DNA from: Plantago elongata
Taxonomy: Eukaryota > Streptophyta > Magnoliopsida > Lamiales > Plantaginaceae
NCBI GenBank assembly: GCA_036897095.1
Contig: JAYMSP010000091.1
Coordinates: 1 to 64,000 of the forward strand
Length of the DNA: 64,000 nt
Reading direction: 5' to 3'
In this document: positions 32,600 to 44,584 of the stretch, in pieces
Numbering within the stretch: the first letter of the stretch is position 1
How the letters are laid out: each line of letters starts with the position of its first letter
The notes under the pieces: model-generated
Told to the model about the DNA's origin: nothing
What the model saw: the letters and a program-made list of their open reading frames with translations, nothing else
Databases searched by the model: none
Made by a program: the position numbers and the translations under genes

Positions 32600-32690
32600 C
32601 ATTTTTCGTTTTGAAACAACAAAGGTGACTCAAACCCCCCAACATATTGATCGGAGGGATGCGTCTTACAAACTGAGCTACACTTCATTG
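32600..32690 (-). mobile_element. tRNA-derived SINE (family 1)
   Basis: The minus strand reads GTGTAGCTCAGTTTGTAAGA (A-box like TAGCTCAGTTGG of tRNAs), then GGGGGGTTTGAGTCACC (B-box). A T-rich run on the plus strand to its left is the A-rich tail. This is the best preserved head of the family. A target duplication is not clear. Confidence 0.55.
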
Positions 32691-32699
32691 TTAAAAAAT

Positions 32700-33600
32700 G
32701 AACTCTAATGGATATACCAAATCATTATATTTTTCTTGTTTAACATATACTAAGAGCAACGACGATGAAATAAATGAAATTGTATATAATATATTTTTGT
32801 AGACTAACACAAATTTCATTATTCAAATCATAAAAAATGCTAGTACCTGATAAAATTATGTTTTAATATTTTTCTTTTAATTTAAACCGATAAAAAACTC
32901 ACTATTATATTCTCTCATATTCTAGATTGGAGTTTGCGTAAAAAAAACCGATATCCCTTCCAATCCACCACACTAATATATCTCTACCTTATACATGTAA
33001 TAATACATGCAATTTTATACCTCATCATGGGACTCTCGATTGCTTTGAATTACACAATGCAATTAATCAATCAAATCTTTGAACACGTCACTTTAACTTG
33101 CTCAATTTAGTCTTTGTTAAATTTAGAATATAGTTCCGAGGATATAAAAGGTGTTAGGTAATTTCGCCTTTAATCATAAACTAATCACCCCAACATATTA
33201 GTTATGTAGTTGAAGCCCAACATCAATCAGATGGTGACATGTTTTGGGTTCGGAATACTTCAATTTCTAAATTTACCTCATAGATCGATAGGAACGTCAT
33301 ACTCACCACCATACTAACATGGATTACTAGATGGACAATATTTGTAGGCTCTTTATTGGCTTTAATTTGTTTATTTCATGAAACCCACAAGCTTTCAAAA
33401 CCCACCGCCCACCACTCACTGCCACGACAATGCAGTAAAGATGAGTATGACCCTCGCCTCGTTTCGTACCCATGCGACCTTTTAGGAGCTAGCCCCGGTT
33501 CTTTTCTTATTTACATTTACTATTTTTTATTAATATATAATTAAAATTTAAAAAAATTAACTATGAAAAATTAAAGTTTATTCGAAAACGAAAAAAGTAA
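32700..33600. other. Gene-free stretch
   Basis: AT-rich; nothing supported. Confidence 0.4.
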
Positions 33601-33615
33601 CTTTTGTAACTCTTA

Positions 33616-34146
33616 TATCTTGGAGGACTCGAAGGATTAAACCACTTAAATTTAATCTCAAATTTATTGAGGTTATTTTCTCCTTTGTTTCTTTCCCTTG
33701 TATATTTTATCTCGATGAGAGGAGTATCTTGTATGCTCTGAGGAGTCCTGTGACTACAGTCCAAGTAACTAGACCACGGCGATATAGTTTTTAATACCTT
33801 GGGGAACTCGAGGGTTTAAACCATTGAGATTTAACCTTAAATACCTTTAAAGTTGTTTTGTGGTGTTATACCTTGACATAATCTTGGTGGTGTAGACGTA
33901 TCTCGGGTGGTGAAGAGAGAGGTACTTGATCTAGCTAATTGTGAAATTCGTGGTTTGAGACTTGGTTTTGGTTTTGATAGTCTCTCTTTGTAATATTGAT
34001 GACCATTTTCGATTTTGGTTTAGAGTTATAGTCTTGGTACGGTTGTTATGATGAATCATTTCCTTTTACAATGTTGCCGCGTGAGCATATCTTGTGCTTG
34101 CGTTTTTATTAATGAAATTTAGCCGATTCAAAAAAATAAAATAAAA
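33616..34146 (+). mobile_element. LINE-like 3' end with poly(A) tail
   Basis: The stretch ends TTTTTATTAATGAAATTTAG, CCGATTC and an A-rich tail, the usual plant L1 ending. Near-identical 13-bp words flank it (TTTTGTAACTCTT at 33603-33615, TTTTGTAACCCTT at 34147-34159, one mismatch), which could be an aged target duplication. Inside, a ~65-bp block (ATCTTGGAGGACTCGAAGGA and ACCTTGGGGAACTCGAGGGT) occurs twice. Confidence 0.4.
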
Positions 34147-34159
34147 TTTTGTAACCCTT

Positions 34160-34960
34160 TTGAACTATATAGAATTTGATTGACCCTTATCTCAAATTAA
34201 ATGAATATCGGTGATTAGTGAATACCCGCCGGTACCTTTTAATTTTGAGTATTGAATTTTGACAATCGAAACAATTTGTGTGCATGAGTTTATGTTGTGT
34301 AGTTTATGCAAGTTAACTTGTTTTTTTGGTACTAATAGGCCACAATAACTGTATGGGATCCCACGGGCCACGGCAGTTCTTTGTGGACTTATCATGGGAT
34401 GTTCGGCCTGTTTTATCACGTTAGCATTGGCAGACTGTTGGGCCTCAACTTTACGGGCTGAAATGTTCGGTTCTTAAAGCACTGGGTATGTGGAGCCGTC
34501 GATGCCCCAACGAAGATATAGTAGTGTAATTCAATTTTATATAGGTCGAATTGTAACTTAACAAAATTGTTTAATTAAATGTTAAATATAATTTACTGTA
34601 CAACTCAACAAAATTGTTTAATTAAATGTTAAATATAATTTACTGTACAACTCGATTAAGTTGGGTCATCTTTTTTTTTAAGATGTCTTATTAATTAAGG
34701 GTGAATATTATACGACTTATATATTGTTGCATGATATTCTCATAAGTGGTCTGGTATATTCTACCGCGGCTCCTCACGTATAGTTCGTTTAGTTGGTTAT
34801 ATTCATGTGTGGAATCGTAATAGAGTCATATTGAACAAGTTAAAATTATCATCGATTGGGCATTCATCTTTATACATAGGTGTACATATATTATGTTTGG
34901 TTATTGTAGTGTTTTTCAAATATATCAACTTGTGCATTGTGGCTTATCTATTTAAATTTT
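34160..34960. other. Gene-free stretch with a 60-bp direct repeat
   Basis: The block AACAAAATTGTTTAATTAAA...TTTACTGTACAACTC is present twice head to tail at about 34540-34652. Otherwise nothing is recognised. Confidence 0.5.
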
Positions 34961-34968
34961 ATATGATC

Positions 34969-35166
34969 CTGTTTACTACTAGTTTTTCAATTTTATAAAA
35001 AATAATTTATAAAAATTCACTACGTAAATGTACAGCTTTTTAAACCAGCTAGCTGATTTGATAAGCTAATTAAATTAACTTGTTAAAGAAAATTACCAAC
35101 AACATTCTGAGCGATGGTCTAACTTTTCATCTATTAATATCTTTTCTAACAGGTTTCACTAAACAG
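34969..35166. mobile_element. CTGTTTA-ended MITE
   Basis: It begins CTGTTTACTACTAGTTTTTC and ends GGTTTCACTAAACAG, giving short inverted ends (CTGTTTA). The inside (ACGTAAATGTACAGCTTTTT, AAACCAGCTAGCTGATTTGA) matches the split copy at 56764-57303. Class unknown. Confidence 0.5.
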
Positions 35167-35948
35167 ATTCGGCTAAAATGACATGGGTGGGTATATTTGT
35201 CATGAACGTCTCTTATATTCCATGCGTGCGGAGACTACGTCACGATGACGTCATGATGTCATCATATTTCCACAGGCAAAAATAGTTTCGTAAAGGGTGT
35301 TTTTAAAGGCTTTCTCGTGTCCTGTACTAATGCAATGTACAATTGGCAGGTGGAGGAGATGTTTCGTTTCATGATTTAGTATTTATTGTATATTTTAATT
35401 AAATATATAACTTCAATTAAAAATGTGTGCCAGTCCGTGTTAATTGATTACTTCATCTTACCGTGTAAGATTATAAATATTAATATCACTAATATGTAAA
35501 AAATTATTCATTAATTTGTAGACAATTTTACGTATCACTAAATTTTATAAGATTTTAAAAATTATATTAATTTATAATTATTTTTTAATTTAATTATTAT
35601 ATTAATGGATCATAGAGACAACTATGTACGGTAACTATCTAGCTAGGTAGTAGTACTATTAGCTAGCCAGGACGTTAATGATAATTATAATTTGGACTTT
35701 TGTTTTGTCAGTTATTGGCATTGCCAAGCTTCTTTCGAGCTTTGTGGTAATAATTACTCTTTGTCCGGATTGCATTTAGAAATTGACCTTTCAATCACAT
35801 AAGTTTCACTTTTTCTAGTTTCAGTCCAGCTAGTTAACCATCTTTTTGTACCCCTGTCTATATAGTTTGAGTAATCCCAAATTATAAACTACTCCTATGT
35901 TGGAAACTTGGAATACCCTTTTGGATGCATGTTTCACATTAATCCTCA

Positions 35949-36314
35949 TTCTCAAAGGTCTATAACTTGCCTAAAGGTCTATAACTTGCCTGAGATCGAC
36001 GAATTTTTAAACTTTAAGTTGAGATGGATTCGGAAACTGTTCATGACTGGATTATTGAATAAGAAGAACCACAGGTGGAGTTGAAGAGCTTGGTAGATGA
36101 TTGTTGATTACTTCTCCATAATGTCCGTGGGAATTACTCTCGTGAAGATAGATAGAAAGGTAAACTGTTGTGTTGATCTTCTAGCAAAACTAGGTTACGA
36201 TTGCAAAGAGGATGAGAAGCTTTGGCTAAACCGACCAATCTCTGTAATTCTGATTTTGGGATGTGATAGTGGCTATTATTAAGCTTCATGCATTTTTTTC
36301 TAAAAAAAAAAAGA
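35949..36314 (+). mobile_element. 5'-truncated LINE with RNase H tail, poly(A) and target duplication
   Basis: A 366-bp insert is flanked by ATTAATCCTCA at 35938-35948 and 36315-36325 (11 bp, perfect), with eleven A residues at 36302-36312. The frame 36127-36282 reads ITLVKIDRKVNCCVDLLAKL, then GYDCKEDEKLWL, which matches the end of plant LINE RNase H domains (VxREANxxADxLAKLG). DSETVHDWI lies upstream in another frame. A 20-bp direct repeat (AAAGGTCTATAACTTGCCT) sits at its 5' end. Confidence 0.75.
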
Positions 36315-36329
36315 ATTAATCCTCAGATG

Positions 36330-37730
36330 GATTGCATTTTCAGATACATTCTTGGGGTGTTTAAATTAGAGTTACACTTCACAACTTATGATACTGATTT
36401 CGTTATAATATATTTGACCTAGTACCAAATCAGTTCCATATTAAAGATAATTAATGTAAGCAAATCACTAAACTGTGGAACTGCTAGCAATTAATCAATT
36501 AGTTAATCTTGGTGAAGGGTAAATTAAGAATAGAGTGGAGAATTGAGAGGGGGTGGGTAGATTAGGTAGGGAGGAGTGTGTTCCAAGACACAATGATTAC
36601 ATGGGGTGTTGGGGATAGCAGAAAGCTCTTGTGGCGTGGAAGTGCCTTTGACCAATAACCCCAATCAAAAGTTACACATGACATTTCCCCCCTTTTTATC
36701 ATTACAAACACTAACTCGGTGTTTTACTATCGAATAACCGGACAATCACATTTTATACGTATTATTCATAAATTTGTAGTACTTAAATATTAATCTTATA
36801 TAATTTATTAATTTATATATCGATGTTGAAATCATCACCTTATAAACCAACTCACTCTCTATATTATAGATAAGATCAATAAAATTTAATTTGTAGTATA
36901 AATTATCGAGTAAATTAGTTACTACGGTACTACCATCTGATAAGCTACAATAAACATTACTATGTTGGTTACACTTGACTCATAAATCACAACGAACAAT
37001 AGTAGTCATTGGTCCTCTACATGAACTACCTTGATTGGAGAATTTTAAACATTTTTAGTGGTAATGACCTTAATTTCTTCAATTGTAAGTGCCCTACTAA
37101 ACTAGGAGTATAATATTTTTTTATTAGTTTATTTTGTTTGCTCGACAATCTGCGTGTAGTGTATTCACTGTGTTCTACTTGTGTTTCCAACCATATAGTA
37201 ATAAACTTGTCACCTTGAACCTATCACTAACATCAATTAACTCCACCAGAACAGAATCTCGCACATTGTATGATTGTATCATATTGCCCATTTCTATGTT
37301 ACAGATAACAAAATCTTATGTTAGACAACCGGACAAAAATTTGGTGATGCTCTAGTAGATCATAAGCTCCTCATATTCCCATCTCAAAATCCTAAAATAT
37401 ATATAGATGAGCTGCTCAATACATAACAACTTAATTTGAAATAAACCAAATAAAATTGCATGTATTTTGACTAAATAAAATTTTAAATGTTTTTAGCATA
37501 AGTTTATGATCTCAGTTATTATTCAATGAGACTTTTGAACATGCATATGTACATGTGGATGCTGTTATGTCTATGAAGTGTTGAAAATGTCGGGTTTGTC
37601 TCCACACCTCCACTAAAGATGACATACACCCTATGTCACCGTCGTGTGTGTATATAATTTTTTTCAATTCGAATTGAATTTGATCTCAAATTTCATTTTC
37701 TTACTTAATAATTTAAATCATGCTACTCAA
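36330..37730. other. Gene-free stretch
   Basis: No gene seen. 36530-36690 is somewhat GC-richer than its flanks, but has no frame and matches no small RNA that I recognise. Confidence 0.4.
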
Positions 37731-37734
37731 GTTG

Positions 37735-37812
37735 AGTTGTTTAGTGGACAGTAAAATGCATATCAGCAATCGATAGATTGGGGATTCGAGTCAGCCCCTG
37801 ATTGTTTTAAAA
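37735..37812 (+). mobile_element. tRNA-like SINE remnant (family 1)
   Basis: GGGGATTCGAGTCAGCCCC is a good B-box, preceded by AATCGATAGATT as in the other copies, and followed by an A-rich run. The A-box is decayed. Confidence 0.45.
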
Positions 37813-38261
37813 TAAACAAAAAAAAAGATGAATTGCTAGCAATTAATTAGCTCCAAATTCCAATTGAAATTAGTTTTATTCCGAATGCTTAGACATGTTT
37901 TACCCCCAAAATTTAACATAATCATTCCCTTATTGAGTGTTTGTACACACTATAACATATATGCTACCATTATCAAGAGATCTTAACATAAACTTTGCCT
38001 TTGACCAGGTCTGCTTGAGGTGGAGTGGTGGGGATCAAGAGAGAAATTAATTATACCTAGCTAAACAAAAACACAGGTTATAAGATTTTGTACCAAAAAA
38101 GAATGATTTATTTATCTGCAGGATAAAGATGAGGTTTTGTTCTCCCTTCAACATTCAATAAAGCCACAAGTCCCATAAAGTCTGTGGCAGAGAACAACAA
38201 GAACAGAAGGAAGAAAGAAAAATACTATAAGAAAGAACAAAAGGTGCCATTAGCTAGTTAG

Positions 38262-38272
38262 CTATATTTAAA
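38262..38272 (+). promoter_or_regulatory. Likely TATA box of the bHLH gene
   Basis: CTATATTTAAA lies ~335 bp upstream of the start codon and is the best TATA-like word ahead of a C/T-rich leader (38340-38480). This implies a 5' UTR of roughly 300 bp. Confidence 0.4.
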
Positions 38273-38604
38273 AGTGTACAAGAAAGAAATTTTTTGAAGA
38301 GAGAAAGAAGTGTCCATCACATTAAATACACAAATTAAGGTTAGTGATCTTCCTTCCTTCTACTCCCTTTTTCCTATTCCTCATCAAAATTTTGCTCACC
38401 ATATGCATATATAACTAGAATCCAACTTCTTGATTCCATATCTTTTCTCACAAATCTTCATCACCTAGCCTTTTCACCCCATGCCCAACCAAGATTTGAT
38501 CATATCAAATGAAACCCTAAAATTAGATTTCTTTCTACTCTTATCAATTTATTGCCTCATAAACAAAAACCCTTAAAACAGTGATCCCAATACATGTGTG
38601 TATT

Positions 38605-41317
38605 ATGAGTGACAATCTCAACAACACTAATCAACATAACACCATCTCAGGTACTAACAGTGTCCAACAACAGATGCAGCAGCAGGATATGATGATGAGT
38701 AGTAGTAGTAGTAGTACTGGTGGACATGTCCAACCATGGACAACAACCTACCCACCCGGATTCAACCCAACCCGAGAACTCGAAAACCAGTATCTGATCA
38801 CACCTGCAGCTGCAACATCATATGGGAGTTTTTTCAACAGAAGGCAACCAGCCGGGTTGCAATTCGGGTACGAGTCCTCCGTGGGGCCTTTCGGCCTCCA
38901 CGCGGAGCTGCAGAAGATGACTGCTCAGGATATAATGGATGCGAAGGCACTCGCCGCGTCGAAAAACCATAGTGAAGCTGAAAGGAGGAGGAGAGAAAGG
39001 ATTAACAATCATCTTGCTAAGCTCAGAAGCTTACTGCCCAACACCACCAAAGTGAGTATACTATAGATAACAATAAATTTTATCAAATAGTACTATACTA
39101 CAGTATCATATTGCAATCTTTTTATGACAATTCATTGATTCAAAGTTTAATCATTTCACAGTACTGGTACATGTTACTGGTACATGTTAGTATAATTGTA
39201 AGGAATTGAAGATGGAGGAATGAATATGTTAGCTAGTAAAGCTGCTATACTTTCGGTTCATTTTTAACTTTTCTCACAACCAAAACCCTACTTGTTGCAT
39301 ATAAAAGTACAATTTCATATTATTTTAATAAAAATTCGGTCTTTAGATTAATATATGAGAATAAAACACAAATACTGATTACACTATATATATATACGTT
39401 TTGATAAATAATATTGATAATTTTTTTACGATACATATTAGTGTTTATGTGAACTATTTATAAACGGAGACTTAGATCATGTTTACCACTAATTTTTTAG
39501 TTAGTTTTTTCGTACAACTTATTAAATAACCTAATTGAAAAGTTAGTTGGTTTGATAATCTAATTGAAAAAAAACCTACCCAACAAACTAATAACTAAAT
39601 TTTATTTATCAACTAACTTTTTAACTAGTTTTAGTAAACATATTCTTACTTTTATTGAAATTTCCCTTTTTAATCCCCTTCCCCATTTGAATGATGACGA
39701 TTTAGTTAGTGATGGCATGGTAGATGCTTCATTGCATTATATCTTGGTCAATAAATTCATACTCCACAATAGAACTTCTTGTTTTATTTATATAAAAGAA
39801 AATGTATATTATATTGAAAGGTACTAAGATCGAATATATTTATTTGATATGAGAAAGAATGTAGGCCGGGGATGATATATTCTTGTGATAGAAAGGTGGT
39901 AGTACCGAGGAAGAAGCGAAAGAAAGTAATATGGGTCGGGGCAAAAAGAGAATAAGGCGCTAATATCGGATAAATTGATAACAAAAAGAGGAACCATGGA
40001 TCAGTACAAAAGCTTCCATGGAAAATTCTTGCCGGGTTTGAAGAATTTAATTCAATTGAAGAGATCGATCGAAATAGAAAATATTGGAAAACGAAATAGC
40101 TAGAGACAATAAAGCATTCTTGTCAGGTGTTTTATGGCTCAATTATATTTTCACCAAAGTAGTATTGCCATGCGCTATATATTTTATCAAATCCACCACT
40201 CATATTTCAACATTTTATGCCATACATTCATATCCTCCCATGTATAATTATTTTTTTAAAGATCGTATACTTTTAATTTGTGTTGATATTGTACAAAATC
40301 TTAGAATTAAAGATTGTGATTTGAGCATATATATTATAAGATCAGCTACTCATAAATTTGGGAAATTAATGTGAAGATACTTCGTTTTAATCTTTTCTTA
40401 AATGAAGAATTGGATTTCTTCATAATATCTCATTGATTAATTGGTACATGCACTTCAACTTTTAAATGGGAATTAAGAGATAGATCAAATAAACCCCTTT
40501 TATAATTCAAGGATATCCGAAGAAAATAATTATTCTTTATTAAGCTATATAGACTATCAGCTTTGTAATAATAGGGTGGTAAGAAGTTTGGAGTTGTAAG
40601 TAGTGGTTGAGTTTCCTCACAATTAATTGTGTATATAAACATCTGATTATATAAACATCTGATTAATTTAATATCGAATTCTAAAAGTAATTGATTATAT
40701 TTATTTTAATAATCTTGAACACATGTATAAGGACTCAAAAGTTGAAATTGCATTACTTGTACTTTTATGAGCAAGTTATAGAAATCAAGGAACACTTGAT
40801 TTTTCTAGATCTCCATTCATTAATTAACAGATTATACCACCCTTTGTTTTTTTCCCTTGGCAATGAACAGACAGATAAAGCTTCATTGCTAGCAGAGGTA
40901 ATCCAGCATCTGAAGGAGCTGAAGCGCCAAACTTGTCTGATAGCCGAAGCAAATGGCCCTGTCCCAACAGAAACAGACGAGCTAACAGTCGATAATGCAT
41001 TAGACGAAGATGGAAAACTATTGATCAAAGCCTCAATCTGCTGTGAGGACCGGTCTGATCTCTTGCCTGATCTGATCAAAACTCTCAAAGCTCTAAGGTT
41101 AAGGACATTGAAAGCTGAAATTACGACGCTTGGAGGAAGGGTAAAGAACGTTTTGCTCATAACTGGAGAAAATCATGATATGATTGATGACGTTGTTAGT
41201 GAGCAGTATTGTATAACCTCGATACAGGAAGCACTCAAGGGAGTCGTTGCGAAAACAAATGGGGACGAGCCTGGTTCAGGGAATGCTAAGAGGCAAAGGA
41301 CCAACATGTCCCTTTAA
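38605..41317 (+). CDS. bHLH30: bHLH transcription factor, TMO5/TMO5-LIKE group (bHLH30 type)
   Basis: A nuclear E/G-box-binding regulator. In Arabidopsis TMO5 and T5L1 pair with LONESOME HIGHWAY to drive cytokinin synthesis and vascular cell divisions. Two exons (38605-39051, 40871-41317) split by a 1.8-kb GT-AG intron give 297 residues. The N-terminus is Gln- and Ser-rich (a coded AGT run gives six serines near 32-37). The bHLH spans about 120-168 with His122, Glu126 and Arg130, the H-E-R contacts for CANNTG/CACGTG. The intron lies at TTK|TDKASLL, in the loop, as in relatives. The C-terminal half holds the ACT-like domain (KASICCEDRSDLLPDLIKTL, then LKAEITTLGGRVKNVLL), ending NAKRQR. The ATG at 38605 was preferred, as no in-frame ATG lies upstream of it. 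The intron has a CTGTTTA-type MITE near 39478-39650. Confidence 0.96.
39483..39647. mobile_element. CTGTTTA-type MITE in the bHLH intron
   Basis: The ends read TGTTTACCACTAATTTTTTA and (complement) TGTTTACTAAAACTAGTTAA. This is the same inverted-end pattern as the copies at 34969 and 56764. It lies inside the intron of the bHLH gene. Confidence 0.5.
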
Positions 41318-42466
41318 CTAGTGCAGTTTCAAAATAACCTGATGCCAAATGATACCTTAACTTGGACATCAAATAGGTAGGTCATTTCACGACATCCTTG
41401 AGAGTGTTTTTGCATGGAAATATGCATATCGATTCGTGTTTTTACTAGTCATTGGTGTGGTTAATTTTAGGCTTGTGATTTCATCTCCCCATTTTCTCTA
41501 CAACTACAAAAATGCCAGGTCTTTGTTCACTCTGGAGAAGCGGCTTGTTAGAGAAAGGAAGCTTATTAGAAATTGTGGGGATCAAATGTATATACTACTA
41601 AGTACTACTAAGAGACATTGGTAAATTTATTAGTACTATCTTTAGCTTGGTGTGTGAGGTTTAACTTTGGTCATTGAGTATTTGTTTTGATGACCAAGTG
41701 GTGATGGTGTTGGTATATGAAAATGAAACTTTTCTTCATGTTATGGATGTTCCAAGTTAGAACAGTAACTTTCACCCTTTCTTAGAAAATAACGTAGTCT
41801 ATATAATGGAGTAAAAACTTTCTAGTGCACATTGAAGTAATACACTCCATGCATTTTAAATATAAACAATTTGCAGGTAATACTTGTAAAGTTGGAAAAT
41901 ATACTAGTACAATTTGCAATATAAAGAAAAACATTTTTGGGCAATTATGAATTTGGAGAAAATAGATATTTGGTGACTGTTATCTTAATTTAATTACGTT
42001 TTTTAGTATAAAAATCATGTAATATTCAATTTGAATTCATTAAACACCATGCCGAACATATCATCTAATTACCCATTTCGTATACAAAATGAATTATTTA
42101 ATTAGTTTTTACTAATAAATTGTATATATTACTAACAGTCAGCCAGAATTTATAAGTCAGTATTGGTTACAGTAATGAATTGAGGTGGACTTTCGAGGAC
42201 TACTATTGTAATTGGGCTTTTTGGATCACTATTTCAAATTTTGACATACAACACATCATAGCATGACAAATGTTTTATTGAGGAGAGACGCATGGTCCAA
42301 AGTCCTAACTATGAACTATCCTATCTGCTTAACATTTTTTGTCCTTCTCTTGTCGTCTTCAAACACTACCTTCCTACTCTGGAAACATCCCAACGGTAGC
42401 ACAAAACTAAATACACAACAAATTGATATAGCTCTGAGAAAATATCAAATTAAGTGTTGATAAAGT
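41318..42466. other. 3' UTR of the bHLH gene and gene-free stretch
   Basis: The first few hundred bases are probably 3' UTR. Beyond that is AT-rich sequence with nothing supported. Confidence 0.4.
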
Positions 42467-42780
42467 ATAACAACCTGAACACTAATCGGTTAAACCTCGA
42501 TCCTATAAATTGATGTAGTTATTCGCGAATTACTCTTCGGGTGATGTTTAACACACTTTATCAACACAAGTCCTTTCCCACGCACTTAATTCTCACTTGT
42601 ATGTATGCCGGAAGATTTTTCAATTTGTCACCCATTAAAAAATTGCTCCAGATGAAACATAATTAACTTTAGAATTCTTATAGATGGATTATCGAAAAGA
42701 AGATACACCTTGTTGATATGAGTAACGTTCTCGATCCATTTAAGCTTTATGGACTTAATTTGAAATTTTGAGGCGTTACA
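42467..42780 (+). mobile_element. Cassandra-like TRIM LTR with 5S-derived domain
   Basis: It shares its order of words with 13556-14289: GAATTACTCTTCGGGTGATG, TATCAACACAAGTCC, a 5S-like minus-strand stretch at 42627-42725 (GTCACCCATT..., ATTAACTTTAGAATTC, GATGGATTATCGAAAAGAAG), GTTGATATGAGTAACG, and ends GAGGCGTTACA. A tRNA-Met primer-site-like GGTATCAAAG follows at 42787. Old and decayed. Confidence 0.65.
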
Positions 42781-42859
42781 TAAAGGGTATCAAAGTGTTT
42801 TCATATCTTGGTATCATAGACTTTTCCGTACTTTGTCCTCAGTACTCGTGCGCGAACCG

Positions 42860-42965
42860 GGAGGATTCTCACCCATCATAAAATTATTGCAGAGTAAACA
42901 CAATTAACTCTGAAATTCTCATAGTTGAACTTCCGAAAACAAGGTGCACGTTACTTTTTAAAATT
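42860..42965 (+). mobile_element. Partial second Cassandra-like LTR
   Basis: CTCACCCATCATAAAATTAT, CACAATTAACTCTGAAATTC and CTTCCGAAAACAAGGTGCAC repeat the middle of the LTR at 42467. The flanking parts are not recognisable. Confidence 0.5.
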
Positions 42966-42969
42966 ATAA

Positions 42970-44460
42970 ATGAACTAAATTATGATTAATTAAGTTATCG
43001 ACTCACTATTATAAAAGTTTTGTCCAAGGATGTATGTTTTGTTAATAAGAGTAAGAAGTAATTAATTAACTAATTGCGTGATGAAAATGGTTACTGAAAA
43101 ATCACGCAATAGTACATTACAACTCGATCGGTCATGAAAAACTTCACTTATTTATTTCATTGACGCTGTTGCCGCTAATCTAACGTCGACGAACATTAAT
43201 CATGGCACTACCCTACAATAACAACAAGGTAGATCATCATAGATGTCTGCTTTAAGTTCAATGGAACTATAGGAAATAGTCAAACATATATAATTTAGAT
43301 AAATTACAAAAATAAAATTGCTCCTATTGGTATGAAATACTGACAGTGGCATAAAATAGGACTTCTATCCTCTTGTGAAATCCGGAAACCAGCATTGGAT
43401 TTGACCACTACATAAAGCCAATATTGCCATGGGCACCCTGGGACACGAATATTTACCTTGAAAATCTAATAAAAAATGCACAAAGCGTGTATGAGTGAAT
43501 GACACCACATAAAGCCAAATAACACACTTCCCACCAGGCCACCATCATTCGTCAAATGACCAAATTACACCCCTTAAATTCCGTATATATAACTAAACGA
43601 ACTGAATGAACGATTTAATATATGTCATGTGCAGTTCGTGTTTAATTTGTTAAGATTTTAAAATATTTCTTGTTTCTTCATTTGTGTTCGATTACCATTC
43701 GTTTTGTTTTCTTCGTTGTACTCATATGAAAGAAAAATTCAAATTTAAAGCAATAATATTACAAATATAACACACATTCTAGCAAAAGTTTCTAAAAGCA
43801 TTTTGTAAGGCAAAAAACACTACAGTAAAAAAGTAAAATATTATACAAATTTCAACGTAAATATTTATTTGTTGACTATCCAATAGTAATAGATTATTAT
43901 GTTTATATTCGTGTATACAACGATCATTTTTACAGATTATTGTTTTAATTCAAACTCTACTGAGACGGAATGTTGACTTAATTTATTCTATTAGTTTAGT
44001 TTACAACCCCATTATTACCAATGCAATGGCTAAAAATATCGATTATTTCCAAATGTTTCACTTTTATTTTTAGTGACTTTAGTTGTTAATGAGACCTCCG
44101 TACTCGTCGTTAACGATAAAATTCTTCATATGTGCCCTGGGTTTCTCCATTCCTCGGACGGTATTCTAAAAATGAAAATTTAAATGATACAAAATGTTTA
44201 AAATAGTTTCGAATTTCAAATCGAACCTCATGGGCAATTTGGGAAAATTGCAAATGACCCAACTGGCAAAATCATAGTACTAGATGCCAAAGACAACAGT
44301 GACAATGGCGACATCCAGCATGAAGCTAGTAGGTCCCACTCATCCATTGCTGCTTCTTCTTCGTAATAAAAATAATTAAAAAATAAAAAACAATCGCCCT
44401 CCTTTTTGTTCTCAAAACCTCCGTTGAACTTTTTGCCTCCTTCCTTCTGAAAATCTCTTG
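42970..44460. other. Gene-free stretch upstream of the RING gene
   Basis: AT-rich. 43600-43710 weakly resembles the TTCG-rich repeat at 2758. The last few hundred bases should hold the RING gene's promoter. Confidence 0.4.
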
Positions 44461-44584
44461 AACAGACAGAGAGACAGTTACTTCTCTTACAATCCAACAA
44501 TTACTGCTCTATCCTCAAAACCTGTCTTTCCAAAAATTATTTCTCTTACAAGTTACAATCCAACAATACCAATTCACAATAAAC

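Noticed and set aside
32600-32690. Possible functional tRNA gene
   Set aside because: A- and B-box words are present, but the stems do not close into a cloverleaf and it is followed by an A-rich tail, so a SINE is the better reading.
36530-36690. GC-richer stretch considered as a microRNA precursor
   Set aside because: No good hairpin by eye and no match to a conserved plant microRNA that I recall.
40765-41160. 131-codon minus-strand frame
   Set aside because: Shadow of bHLH exon 2.
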